Assembly: GCA_030068145.1 (NCBI GenBank)
Contig: JAPJBO010000956.1
Coordinates: forward strand, 20,676 to 84,675
Length of the DNA stretch: 64,000 nucleotides
Reading direction: 5' to 3'
DNA from: Diplonema papillatum
Taxonomy: Eukaryota > Euglenozoa > Diplonemea > Diplonemida > Diplonemidae
The number at the start of each line of letters is the position of its first letter. Within the stretch, counting starts at the first letter, position 1. Under the pieces are notes generated by a model, which was given only the letters and a program-made list of their open reading frames with translations, was not told where the DNA came from and ran no database searches. Positions 53,601-63,852 of this stretch are shown here, in pieces. A program made the position numbers and the translations under genes.

Positions 53601-55197
53601 TTGTTTCTCCCCCTCTAGCCTCCTTCGAAGTAAGCACAAGGCAGCCCCTCGAGTATTTTCTTCCGCACTGCCCACATCATGACAGGTCGCCCAGGATTCG
53701 CTGTGCGCCATCGGGGCGCAGCTGCTGTCTTCGAGCCGAGAGTTCTTTTCTGACCGAACTGTCGTATGCCTGATATTCTAATTGACGTACCTGCTTCGTA
53801 GGGTAGTAGCCGCCAGCTACGAATTGCAATCAGAAGCGCCTGTGTTTTTTGTTTCTCTCTCTCTCTCTCTCACTGAATAATTTTCGCAGCAGGTGAAGCA
53901 GAAAACGGAGGAGGCGCTGGGTCAGATCATCGCCGAGGCGCAGTCGGACAAGTCCGAAATCGCGCTCGAGGAAGTTGACCGGTGGGTGAACAATTTGCAG
54001 CTCAAGGGGACGCGAACACGCCAACGAGATGCGTACTTGTCGGGCATCCGCAACCACCAGAGGCTGATGAAGGTGTGGATCTCTCCTTTTCTTCAACTCT
54101 GACTGCCGGGGCAGAACCCTTCACTCTACTGCCTGGCATTAACATGCTCAGCTGGGTAGGCGATGCTATTGTATTTCACACCACTTCTTCCTGAAAAGCA
54201 GCAAGCTGCATGCCGTCATCGATTACGGATTTGAGTTTGCAGTGTCTTGTTACAGTTTATGTGTATCTTTAGTGTCGTATCTAAGTCAGTTGTGCGTGTT
54301 CACAATTGACAATCTCTGCAGGCCACCGACATGAACACGTCGAAGTTAGACGAAATCCGGCAGCAAGTTGCAACTGTGGATAACGAGGTGGCGAAGCTCG
54401 AAGCGGAGGCCCGGGTGCTGGAGCACACGCTCGCGCTGGACGGCTACGCGACTTCCGCCCTCGCCGAGGGCGACGAGCTGCTGCGGGCGGTGGCCGACGC
54501 GCAGAAGACCGCCGGGTATCTGCTGCACCTGGTGCACAGGGCCTACCAGCGGGAGTTCTTCGACAACCGAGCCGCGTCGACGCTGACTTCGAACCCGGAC
54601 TCCGCCCGGGCGGCGCTCCTCGCTTTGGAGTGCCGGCGCATCGCCGGGAGCGGGGCCGGAGCGCACGGGGTCCGCAGGCGCGAGGCCGTCAGCGAGCCGA
54701 TCGAGTTCAGCGCGAAGAAGCTCATCCGGTCCCTGAACGAGACCGGCGCGTGCGTCTTCGGCGTCGGTCCGAACGACCAGGCATCCCTGCCGGGGCGGGC
54801 CGAGGAGGTGCTGCTGAGGGTCAAGATCAGGGTGACCCCCGCGTCCCCCGGCACGTCGTTCACCTTGACGCACCTAGGCAGCTCCGCCTTCTTCCGCGAC
54901 CGGCACGGCGGGAACCACACGTTCTGCCACCCCCCTCTTTCCTTCGACGTGCCGCTCGACGAGTGGCAAGCGCTCCCTCAGGACCAGCACGTCGGACTTT
55001 CCCCGTTCTCGCTGTACCGTCTGCGCGTCGATCAACCGGCCATCAAACAGCCAGGTGCACTGACGCCCACTCGGCCGGACAGCAGGAGCAGCTCGGAAGA
55101 ACGAGAACCGGTGGCGTCTCCGACTTCGGAGCGCGGATTCTCCTTGGAGTCTTTCTCCGTCACCTTCGGTACCTCGTACGCCGTCTTCGATCGGTGA
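50691..55197 (+). CDS. Large Gly-rich, coiled-coil protein of unknown function
   Basis: Three exons: 50691-53166, 53890-54072 and 54322-55197, with clear GT-AG borders in phase 0 (ttcaag|gtaagt; cag|gtgaag; ctgatgaag|gtgtgg; ctctgcag|gccacc). The product is about 1180 residues. Order: an N-terminal region with a beta-rich stretch (~20-100); an Ala-rich helical region; a collagen-like segment of G-x-x and GG-x repeats (~365-450, e.g. GPQGEPGSDGGNG) that resumes as GGAGGPGGPPG; a conserved-looking globular part (TPHYVASGYWW..., EYEAVYKAWEG); long coiled coils (e.g. IRQQVATVDNEVAKLEAEAR); and a C-terminal beta-rich part (FTLTHLGSSAFF). The reading frame changes by +1 between about 52100 and 52180 in G-rich DNA containing an eight-G run: sequencing error, true frameshift or tiny intron. 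I do not recognise the family. The second acceptor is a tandem cagcag. Confidence 0.7.
53261..53337 (+). mobile_element. MITE-like family 1, fragment in an intron
   Basis: caagcgcctgcgtcgcagaa, then aatactggaggaagccgcca and gttgcaaaagg match the family's left end. It lies in the first intron of the Gly-rich gene. Confidence 0.6.
53445..53659 (+). mobile_element. MITE-like family 1, full copy in an intron
   Basis: Complete ~215-bp copy from gtataagcacctgctttgta to gcagcccctcgagtatttt, inside the first intron of the Gly-rich gene and in the same orientation as that gene. Very similar to 23577-23787. Confidence 0.85.
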
Positions 55198-56274
55198 CGC
55201 GAATCGGTAGCGCTCGCTGCTGGCAGCGCCGGCGTCACCAAAGCACTGCTTTCGAACCCCCCGGTGCTGTTCCGAGGCTCTTAGGCTCCAACATTGCTCG
55301 CATGGGTGGGTAGTTCCGTCGTCACCGCCACCGCGGCTTTCCGTTGGCCTTACGCGTCCTGTGGACCCGTGGGATGCAGGACCTCTGGCCAAGCGCAGTT
55401 GAGCCGTTTGTACGTCACACATCTTATAGTCAGGCGCACCTACCGACACCCCACTCGGCCGGAAAGCCCAGAAGTTCCCAATTTCTGAACACGAGTTGCT
55501 CTTCGAGTCGTTACCGCCTCTTCCCCCCTCTAGAATCTCGCTTGTAGATGCTCTGCAGAGAGAAGGATGTAAACTCAACCCAAGGCGAGCACCTTTGTGT
55601 TGCGACAACGTCTCTCGTAACTCGTCACAAGTGCCCATGGCAGGGAGGAGCGGCTCGAACTGGACACTTCGAACCGCAAAGCCACATTCAAACCCCCATC
55701 CTAGTGCGCACGCGTCCCAGTCTCTAGCGCGAAATCCACGAGCGGTTACGCCATGATACTTTTTAGAAGAAAACGTGTACTGTACGCCCATATACGGGAT
55801 CGTCGGAAACACAAAAAAACAAAGCAGAAAGTATCTCACCCTCTTCTCTCGCGTCGTTTTCTGTATTTCGACCACCGCACACCCTTGCGGGATCGCTTCG
55901 TACGACGCGCCGCGCACGGAGGCTAGAAATGATGCGCTCCAAAGCGTTTTCTGTCTGTGATTGCACCGGCCCCTGAGATGAGAGATCACCCAAAAATCCT
56001 GGACGCGGTTTCAAACGGCAGGTGCTCGATCGCAAGCGGTTGCGTGTTCGAATTCTTCGTAGTAACAATTGCTTTGTAAACACGAAAGAGAACGCTGGCA
56101 GCGTGTTCGGGAGAAGATTAGCCCAACGATCATATTCATCTCACCAATCATTACGCTAGCAGGCCAATCCTCCCCCCGGCACGTACAAACAAAAGCAGGG
56201 AACCAGCCACATCTCGACGGTGCACTCGGCCGTCGTGTGGTGGCGGGTGGGAAGAGGCGGGGGAGAAAGCGCAC
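55198..56274. other. Intergenic stretch without recognised gene
   Basis: No gene seen. 55796-55830 shares gggatcgtcggaaacacaaa with 41573-41592. 56089-56200 has a diverged relative near 56895-56965 (gaacgatcat...cggcacgt/cggtgcgc...acaaa), inside the EEP intron. Confidence 0.45.
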
Positions 56275-58209
56275 ATGCGACTCGCGGCCCTGGCGGCCGT
56301 CGCGGGGCTGTGCTGCGGCGCGGCCCCGCTGAAGACGTGCCCCGACGCGCCCGCGGTGAAGGGCGACCGCCGGGCGGACAAGGGCGCGGTGACGATCGCG
56401 AGCTACAACTTGTACTGGCTCTTCGACGGCGACAGCGATCCGGCCGCGGCCCCCTGGGGCACGCCGGCAGAGGCGACGAAGCACGCGAAGGTCATGGCGC
56501 GGGAGCTGGACCGCCTGCAGGCCGACATCTTCGTCTTCGTCGAAGTGGAGCACTGCAGCGTGCTCGACGACGTGATCGGGTTCATGGCCACCGGTTCCGC
56601 GTACCGCCGGTACCTGCTGCAAGGCACCGACTACGCGACAGGGCAAGACGTCGCGCTGCTCACCAAGATCGACCCCTTGTTCACGCTGGAGCGGACGGAC
56701 AACCGAACAGACTACCCGCTGCCTGGAACCGGTATCCCATTTTTTCTTGAATGTATGCTAATACTGCAGGGAATAGTTGACTAGACCTCTTGAGTTTGTG
56801 CTAGCCACGATTTGGGGAGTCGGGAGAACCTACAAAGCCAAAAGCCGGACTGACCCCCCCCCCCCCCCCCCCCCCCCCGTTTGCAGCGTCTTTGGGAGAT
56901 GAGCCGAACGATCATGTTCGCGACAGTCAACTGGGAAATAGATCAGCCGGTGCGCACAAAGAAAGGTTGTTCGACGACGCAACGGTAAACAAAGCATAAC
57001 AAAAGAAAGCCGACGAGAAGTGAAAATGACACGCAGCCCAGGATCAGCAAGAATCACCCAACCGAAAGACGAAATAGGCTTGAAAACAATTATGATTGCA
57101 AAAGCGTGTGCTATGCTGAACATCATAAGCAAACGAAAGGTTGAAAGACACCAATCCATAAGTACAGGGCGGAGAGAATCGCCCACAACACAATTACAGC
57201 CTGCACGGACACCGCCACCGGCAGCAGCGGCGTATCGAAGCATTTCTACGCCGAGTTCGAACTCGCGCCGTCGTTCACCATCGGGCTGGTGGCCGTGCAT
57301 TTGCTGGCGTGGCCGGACGCGCAGGCCCGCTGCAACCAGCGCGAGGCGCAGGCGGCCACGATCCGCGGGATGATCGGCGAGCAGTGGGCGGCGCGGCTCG
57401 CGTCGGGCGGCGTGAAGGGCGTCGTCGTGCTGGGCGACTACAACGACTACTCGGCGGAGGTGCTCGACGAGCCGGGCAGCAGGCCGGTCACGCGGGTGTT
57501 GGATATCATCAAGAACGCGACGACGCCGGCCATGGTTGAGCTGTCTTCGTCGGTACCGCGGGTCGATCGATATTCGTTCGGCTCCGGTGGGACCGGCGAG
57601 CTTATAGACCACATCTTGATGACGCCGGCTCTCGCGGATTTGGTGTCCGCCGTCGGCATCGACCACCGCGAAAGCGCGAGCAAAAACCAGCTCGCATCCG
57701 ACCACTGGTGCTTCCACGCCACGCTGACACTCCCCGCCGCCACCACCACCACCACCACGGGCCCCCCTTCGCAAGCCCCCCCGACGCAAGCGGCGTGTCC
57801 GGAGTGTCCTGCGGCGGCGTGCGCGTCTGTGCCGCCGTCGTCCAGTCCCGGCGCGGTGGCGTGCCCGCCGTGCGGGAGTGCTGGGGTTGCGACGGGTAGC
57901 CCCGCGTCGTCAGGTGGGCCCGCGGCGGAGGGCGCGGCGCCGTGCGACGGCGGCGACAAGGCGGCGGCGCCGGCGGCCGGGAGGGAGTGCGCGGGCAGCC
58001 TGCGGCTGTGGCTCGCCGTCGTGCTCGTCCTCCTCGCGGCGGCCGCCGCGTTCGCGGGCGGCGTCTGCGCCGGCCACCACCTGCGGGCGAAGCCTTCTTT
58101 CGGGCGGCAGAAGTCCTTCGGACGGCAACCCACCTTCTGCATAGACCCCGACCCCCTTTCCCCCACTGTCGTCGAGCTCCGGAGCCTGCCTTCGAAGGGG
58201 CAGGCGTGA
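56275..58209 (+). CDS. Membrane-anchored endonuclease/exonuclease/phosphatase-family protein
   Basis: Two exons, 56275-56731 and 57200-58209, joined in phase 1 (acc g|gtatcc ... caattacag|cc tgc), give 488 residues. A signal peptide (MRLAALAAVAGLCCGAA) is followed by the EEP fold with its catalytic marks in order: SYNLYWLF (Asn45), FVFVEVEH (Glu90), VVLGDYNDYS (the GDxND motif), LIDHILMTP and SDHW (the SDH triad end). All key residues are present, so a metal-dependent phosphodiesterase or nuclease activity outside the cell or in the lumen is likely; the substrate is unknown. A Thr-rich and Cys-Pro-rich linker leads to one membrane segment (LWLAVVLVLLAAAAAFAGGV) and a ~40-residue cytosolic tail ending LRSLPSKGQA. 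The 468-bp intron carries a poly-C run of over 20 bases. Pieces of this gene form the array downstream. Confidence 0.88.
56855..56879. repeat. Poly-C tract in the EEP intron
   Basis: A run of about 20-25 C residues in the intron at 56732-57199, comparable with those at 3561, 9577 and 10482. No TIR element is seen at this one. Confidence 0.85.
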
Positions 58210-59000
58210 CGGCGTTTCAACGACATCGCCGATGCGAATGCTTCCTGAGCATCCAATACAAGCCCGCGGCTGAGAAAAAACGACCGCCGTCGGCATGCGA
58301 GCAAGGACCAGCTCGCATCCGACCACCGGTGCTTCCACGGACGGCAGCCACCTTTGGCATCGATCTCGACCCCCTATCTCCGACTGTCTTCGAGCTCCAG
58401 AGCTTGCCTGCGAAGGGTCAGGCGTGACGGCGTTCTAACGACATCGCCGATGCGAATGCTTCCTGAGCATCCTTTACAAGCCCGCGGCTGAGAAAAAACG
58501 ACCGCCGTCGGCATGCGAGCAAGGACCAGCTCGCATCCGACCACCGGTGCTTCCACGGACGGCAGCCACCTTTGGCATCGATCTCGACCCCCTATCTCCG
58601 ACTGTCTTCGAGCTCCAGAGCTTGCCTGCGAAGGGTCAGGCGTGACGGCGTTCTAACGACATCGCCGATGCGAATGCTTCCTGAGCATCCTTTACAAGCC
58701 CGCGGCTGAGAAAAAACGACCGCCGTCGGCATGCGAGCAAGGACCAGCTCGCATCCGACCACTGGTGCTTCCACGGACGGCAGCCCACCTTTGGCATCGA
58801 TCCCGACCCCCTATCTCCGACTGTCTTCGAGCTCCAGAGCTTGCCTTCGAAGGGTCAGGCATGACGGCGTTTCCACGACATCGCGAATGCTTCTTGGACA
58901 TCCTGTACAAGCTCGCGGCTAAAAAAGCCGACTCTATTTTGATGGCGCCGGGCCTCGCGGACCGGGTGTCCGCCGTCGGCATCGACCATCCGACATGACG
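58207..59000 (+). repeat. 218-bp tandem array made of two pieces of the EEP gene
   Basis: Copies start at 58207, 58425 and 58643 (each at the TGA of caggcgtgacgg) with periods of 218, 218 and 219 bp; a fourth, diverged part runs to about 59000. Each unit joins a copy of the catalytic SDH region (ccagctcgcatccgaccac, ggtgcttccac; compare 57690-57720) directly to a copy of the C-terminal tail and stop (gaccccctatctccgactgt...cgaagggtcaggcgtga; compare 58150-58209). The fourth part keeps a longer catalytic-region piece (gcctcgcggaccgggtgtcc, compare 57630). The intervening linker and membrane exon are missing. Confidence 0.9.
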
Positions 59001-59384
59001 ATCTCGCTGCCGACGCTGGGTTCGAAGCCGTTTTTGGCATCGCACACCAGCGACGATGCCGTTTTGGGGCAAATCCTTGGATCCGGGCGCCGGGTGGGCG
59101 AAACTGGTTCGACTCCGCTTCCAGCGTCGCAAAGGCTGTCTCGACACCAAAACGCTCGTCGACCAGACTCGCCCAATCTTCTACGCGTGCAACGAGGATC
59201 AGGGTTCCAAGGACGTGAGGTGCGTCTAACTCCGAACGGCCCGACTTCCTTCACTGTGCTTCTGTGCCACGCTGACCCTCTCACCACGGAACCCGCCCAC
59301 GCGACCACCCCGTGCTAGGAGTGCCCGGCGGACGCGGTGCCGCCGCCTTCGTCGGGTTTGACCCATTGCACCAGCTAGTAGCAC

Positions 59385-59530
59385 CAGGTAGCGCGAAGGA
59401 TAGGAGACATTGGGGAATCGCTTCCTCGACCTGTTCTCAAAGTTTAAATGGGCGTGAGCTCGGGGTTACTTCATTGAACCCTGACGTAGCATTCTGGTTC
59501 TCAGTGGGCGACTTCTGGGGCGCGAGCGGG
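59385..59530 (+). pseudogene. LSU (28S) rRNA fragment 3
   Basis: accaggtagcgcgaaggata, gacattggggaatcgcttcc, tcgacctgttctcaaagttt, aaatgggc and then a less conserved loop up to ctcagtgggcgacttctggg. This continues from the point where fragments 1 and 2 end, so the three overlap at the cgccaggt...aatcgcttc stretch. Substitutions at invariant sites mark it as dead. Confidence 0.8.
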
Positions 59531-60722
59531 GGGCAGCCTGCGGCTGTCGCTCTGCTTGAGGTGAACAATGCTGATGACACGCGGCTGCTCCGCAGTGAGA
59601 GACGCTTCGAGATAAACGCTCGCAGGCTCAAAGCAGAACGATCTTTTACCCAAGGACCCGCTAGCCACTGAAAGGGAGATTTTCCAATCCTTGAGAACGC
59701 AGCACAGCTTGTTCAGCAACACCACAAGTGTACTTGACATCAACCCCTTTCCAGTAAACAACTCCTCTCACTCGTTGCCCATCAACGTTTCGTTGCCTCA
59801 TTCGACGGGAAAGAGGACGCGTGACAGTAGTGGCACGAAGGTGGCCGGGTTCGGCTCACGGAAAACGGAGTACCCAAGTAGAAGAAGTCGTTGCACGGCG
59901 GCAAAGCAATGTCAATAACAACAACAACAACAACAACACCAACCAAACAAACACGGCGTTCCAAGCCCACAAATAACACAGAAAGTAAAACAGTCAAAAA
60001 GCAGTCCCTGCAGGGCCCGCCGAAAAGAAGCCACCTCGGTGTGAGCTAGTGTATCATGAACAGGAGCAACCGATGTATGACCGCCTTCGCTGAAGTTCCC
60101 GGTCCGCGTCGAGTGTGGAGTGAAGCAGTGCTGCGCAAACCCCCGTGTGTGAGTGTGTGTGTCTGTGTGTGTGTGTGTGTGTGTGTGTTGCGGACCCGTT
60201 GTAACGTGGTGCCTTCCTGTACGAGAGACGTCCACGCTTGTGTGTGTATGTGTGTGAGCGAAAGCGACACATCCGATATCCTGTCCCCACATTCTCTTTC
60301 CGCTCAGTTCTCTGTTGATGCTGAGCGCTTCCCTCGGCAGAACAGTGCAACAACTGCGGGTAAGAAAAGAGTAGGCGGACAAGTGGCGGGAAAGGACGAG
60401 GACAAGAAACGTGAAAAAATATGACATGAAGGGCTGAGAGGGGGCACGCATAAACTTGGAAGGAGGTACTGCACCAAGAGATACGCAGCCAGTGCGCTGT
60501 GGTTTGCTCGTTCTTTGCACCAGCTGTTTCAACCGTGGCTACATCCTCCGCTGTTCCGCTATATCTCAGCCGTCGAATCACGAGAGAACCCGTGGGGAAC
60601 AGAAAACAAAAGAGGGCCCGCGCCGAAGGCGCTCAAGCAAGGTGTTCGGTCGATCTACCCACCACACAAGCCAACGTGCCTCTCCGCTTTTTCCTCAGCA
60701 CATGAAACGTTGCTCAGCTAAA
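59531..60722. other. Stretch with microsatellites, no recognised gene
   Basis: An (AAC)n run at 59918-59939 and a (GT)n run at about 60145-60190, followed by a weaker GT-rich stretch at 60240-60256. Frames are open for up to ~200 codons on the minus strand only because of the dinucleotide runs. Confidence 0.5.
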
Positions 60723-60934
60723 TTACTCGAGGGGCTGCCTTGTGCTTACTTCGAAGGAGGCTAGAGGGGGAGAAACAATACAACAACAAAGTGGGTCTTT
60801 TGTTGAACGCTTAGGCCCGCCACTAAACCCAGATTCACCTGTGTTTCGTGTGGGCTACAGCACATTTACCTCCTTTGATCTTTTGCAGCTGGCAGCCTCC
60901 TCAAGTATTTCCTACAAAGCAGGTGCTTATACAA
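60723..60934 (-). mobile_element. MITE-like family 1, inverted full copy
   Basis: Read on the minus strand it runs from gtataagcacctgctttgta to ggcagcccctcgagtaatt, with the usual core. It is the only clear minus-oriented full copy in the window. Confidence 0.85.
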
Positions 60935-61833
60935 CAAAAAAACGAGCTGTCAGCAGTGGGCAGTCATGAATAGTCACGAGTCGCTTGAGTGGATTAAAGA
61001 ATCTGAATGGAAAATGAGCCAGACCTGAACAGAAATACGTGTTATTGGCTGCAAGGATTATCCCTCCCGGACGGAGTCTGGGGCGAAGACAGACTCCTGC
61101 GCCAAGAAGGCTCGCCAAAAAGAAGAAGAACACATGTTCGTGGTTGCGTAAGCCATGGCGTTCTGACCGCATTCCTTCTCTGTCTCGCTCCTCTTCTCTG
61201 AACGCGTACAATTTCAGCACATCCCCGTTGGAACGAGTCACAGGGTGTGGAGAAGACGCTGCGCCAGCTCGGTGATCAAAAACTGCCAAGCCAATTTTGC
61301 TCTGACACGCCAAGCAAGGGCAGCCTTGGCTGTCTCGCTGAGGAGCCCCTAAAGCTGGTTCCAAGCGCTTATTGTGCATCTTGAAACTTGTGCACTTCTG
61401 AGCGTGTGCTTATGTCTTAGACTGTTCCGAGTTATAAGAAGCCGGTATTTTCGAGTCCCCGGTTGACCGTTGTGCTTGGGGATCGCAAGAACGTGCTTGG
61501 AATGGGTATGTGCTCAACACCGCACTGGTCCCGTCTGCGCCGTGTTGTGGCAGGGGAGGGTATTGGAGGTTGCTTGATAGGGGCATTTTGTGGGAGGGGG
61601 TGGTTCGAACACGTTGTTAGTTGCGTCTTGCTCCATCCCTATCCCTGTCCTTACCGTACCTCCTGGAGCTGCAAAACGATGCCTGGAACTGCATTTTGAC
61701 AATCTTTCACAGTGGATGCGAGAATCGACATCCGGAGAACCACTCTATGCTCACTTCGTATCCCACCAAAAGTGTCACGTGTCAGGTACCGGAGGGAAAG
61801 GAAAACGGCGAAAACAGGCCGACTAAGAAAAAA
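60935..61833. other. Intergenic stretch before the F-box gene
   Basis: No gene seen. 61485-61545 is an inverted fragment of the 157-bp repeat (cgcaagaacgtgcttggaat, atgtgctcaacaccgcactg). The F-box frame is open upstream to 61621, with another ATG at 61747, so a longer N-terminus is possible. Confidence 0.45.
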
Positions 61834-63852
61834 ATGCAGGAGCCCAGCAGCGCAGCCAAGAAGGGCGCAGAAGAGGTGCCAGAGTCCAACGATCCGTTCC
61901 GCGTGTTGCCAGCGGACGTGCGGTTGAAGGTGGCGTCGTTTCTGCCGGCCCGGCAGATCGAAGACTTCCGGCTGGTGGACAAGTTCTGGGGGCAAACCGC
62001 CTGGACCCCCACCGACGAGGACCTGTGGAGGCTGCTGCTGGCAAGGGACTACCCCCAGGTTTTCGACGCGGCGCAGCAGGACGCCACGCACGAGTTGTTC
62101 GACATGCTCCTGCTCGAGCGCGTTCGGATCGCGAACCGCACCCTCCGGCGCCAGCAAGCGGAGTGCCCGCGGAATGTGTACAAAACGCTTGAAACTGGGC
62201 GGCACGCGCACGTCGCGAAGCTGACGCCCGGCACCGCGCTGCTCGGCATCGTCTGCGCGCCGTTCGTTTTTGTGTACTACCTCCCGTCGATGGCCGGCCG
62301 CGCCGCCGGCGCCACCTTCGACTCGCTCGCCGGCGCGGCGGCCCGCTGCGTGCGCGCCCTTTGCAGCTCGGCTTCGAGCTGCGAGCGCTGCTTCGAGCAC
62401 ACCGTTTGCCCGGCCGCCCAGGCCCTCGCCCGGCTGCTGTTCGACGGCCTGGTCAACTATGCCTTCCGCCCCGTGTTCGTCGTGCTCCCGACGGCAGCCT
62501 ACCGACGGGTCCTCGCCCCTGCGGGGGTGAGCCTGCGCGAGTACGTCGTCATCCCCGTCTTCAGCACGCTGCCGCGCCTCGCCTTCGACCGCGTGTTGGT
62601 GCCCAGCGCCGTGTTCGCCCGAAATTCGGCCAATTCCCTGGCTTCCTTGGTCCGCCGCTTCGTCCTGCGCCCGCTCTTCGTCGAATTGCCGAGGCTCGTC
62701 CACCAACGGGCGGTCGTGCCGCTGTGGCGCGGGGTCGCCGTTCCCACGGCGCGGTTCGTGTTCCGCGAAGTGCCTGCAGCCATCGTACGTTGCGTCGTGC
62801 GCCCGTTGTGGGACGGCGTTGCGCTGCCGTGCTGGCGATTTGCCACCGCCGACGCGCCGGTTTGGCTGTGGAACGAGGTGTGCGTTCCGGCGCGCGACGG
62901 CGTCGTCCTTCCCCTGTGGCGGAACGTGGCCCGTCCGGTCCTTGTGTTCACCTTCGACACGGCGCCTTCGTGGTTGGTCGTCCAGGCGTGTCGGCTCGTC
63001 TCCGACGTCTTGTATCCTGGCCTCATCAAACCGACGTTCCAGGCTTTCCGTTGGATCCTCACAGAGGTCCCCCGGTTCCTCATTTCGCGCATCGCTGTGC
63101 CCCTGATTGTGAACCTGTTCCGGCGTGTCGTGTTCCCGCTGATTGAATTCGGATTCGTGACCCTCCCGCGGGCGTTGCACGACTACGTGCTCCTGCCGAC
63201 GTGGAGGGGGTTTTGCATCGGGTTCGACATCGCGCGGCGGTACCTGTTGAACCCGTTTCTGTTCGTCGTCGTCGCCCTTTGCCGGGTCACCCGGTTCGTG
63301 CTCGTCTCGCTGTGGACCGGCGCCGCCGCGCCCGCCTTGTCGGCCGCCGCGTCCGGCGGCAAGTGTGCCCTCGGCGCCGGTGTGTACACGTGCTGCGCGC
63401 TCGGCGGCGCGGCCCGCGACTACATCGCGCGCCCGCTAGTCTCCGCGGCAGCGGAAACCGCGCACTACGCTTTCATGGCAGTCCGGGCGCTGGCCGGCGG
63501 GACGCAGGCGTACGTTTTCGCGCCGCTGGCGCGGCTGGTCTGCTCTGTGGTCGCCGCCGGGCTCGGCGCAGCCCGCAGCGTCCGGTTGGCGCTGTCGCTC
63601 TTCGTGGTCGGGCCGCTGGTGCGCGGCGCCGTGTTCGCTGCGCGCGCCGGCCTCCGGGCGGCGCGGGGCGTCCGCGCGTTTGCGGCGACCCGCGTCGTCT
63701 CCCCGATGGCTGTTCTGCTGCACGACGCGCGCGCGGCGCTGGCCCGCGCCTACCTGGCGACGGCCGCAGCCGTCCGCAATGCGATCGCCCAGTGCCGCGA
63801 TGCTTGGAGCGCCGTCAGCTCGGCGGCGTTCTCGGGAACGCGCCGGCCTTGA
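61834..63852 (+). CDS. F-box protein with long hydrophobic repeat domain
   Basis: A single exon of 672 codons from ATG 61834 (Met-Gln-Glu-Pro; an in-frame ATG at 61747 would add 29 residues of poor composition). Residues ~20-75 are an F-box: DPFRVLPADVRLKVASFLPA, then DFRLVDKFWGQTA and DLWRLLLARDYP. F-box proteins recruit targets to SCF ubiquitin ligases through Skp1. From ~130 to ~640 the chain is Cys/Val/Leu/Pro/Arg-rich and built of degenerate repeats of about 28-36 residues around a motif of the type PLWRGVAVP / PLWDGVALP / VVLPLWRN / LLPTWRGF. Segments are hydrophobic enough for amphipathic helices or membrane contact but are cut by Arg and Pro. I know no family with this combination. 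The last ~150 residues become Ala-rich with the same pattern (FAPLAR, FVVGPLVRGAV). The antisense frame is a GC-composition artefact. Confidence 0.75.
   Translation: MQEPSSAAKKGAEEVPESNDPFRVLPADVRLKVASFLPARQIEDFRLVDKFWGQTAWTPTDEDLWRLLLARDYPQVFDAAQQDATHELFDMLLLERVRIANRTLRRQQAECPRNVYKTLETGRHAHVAKLTPGTALLGIVCAPFVFVYYLPSMAGRAAGATFDSLAGAAARCVRALCSSASSCERCFEHTVCPAAQALARLLFDGLVNYAFRPVFVVLPTAAYRRVLAPAGVSLREYVVIPVFSTLPRLAFDRVLVPSAVFARNSANSLASLVRRFVLRPLFVELPRLVHQRAVVPLWRGVAVPTARFVFREVPAAIVRCVVRPLWDGVALPCWRFATADAPVWLWNEVCVPARDGVVLPLWRNVARPVLVFTFDTAPSWLVVQACRLVSDVLYPGLIKPTFQAFRWILTEVPRFLISRIAVPLIVNLFRRVVFPLIEFGFVTLPRALHDYVLLPTWRGFCIGFDIARRYLLNPFLFVVVALCRVTRFVLVSLWTGAAAPALSAAASGGKCALGAGVYTCCALGGAARDYIARPLVSAAAETAHYAFMAVRALAGGTQAYVFAPLARLVCSVVAAGLGAARSVRLALSLFVVGPLVRGAVFAARAGLRAARGVRAFAATRVVSPMAVLLHDARAALARAYLATAAAVRNAIAQCRDAWSAVSSAAFSGTRRP

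Noticed and set aside
59312-59671. 119-codon open frame
   Set aside because: It is a translation of LSU rRNA fragment 3.
61651-63180. 509-codon minus-strand open frame opposite the F-box gene
   Set aside because: Very Arg/Gly/Glu-rich mirror of the sense frame, which has a recognisable F-box.
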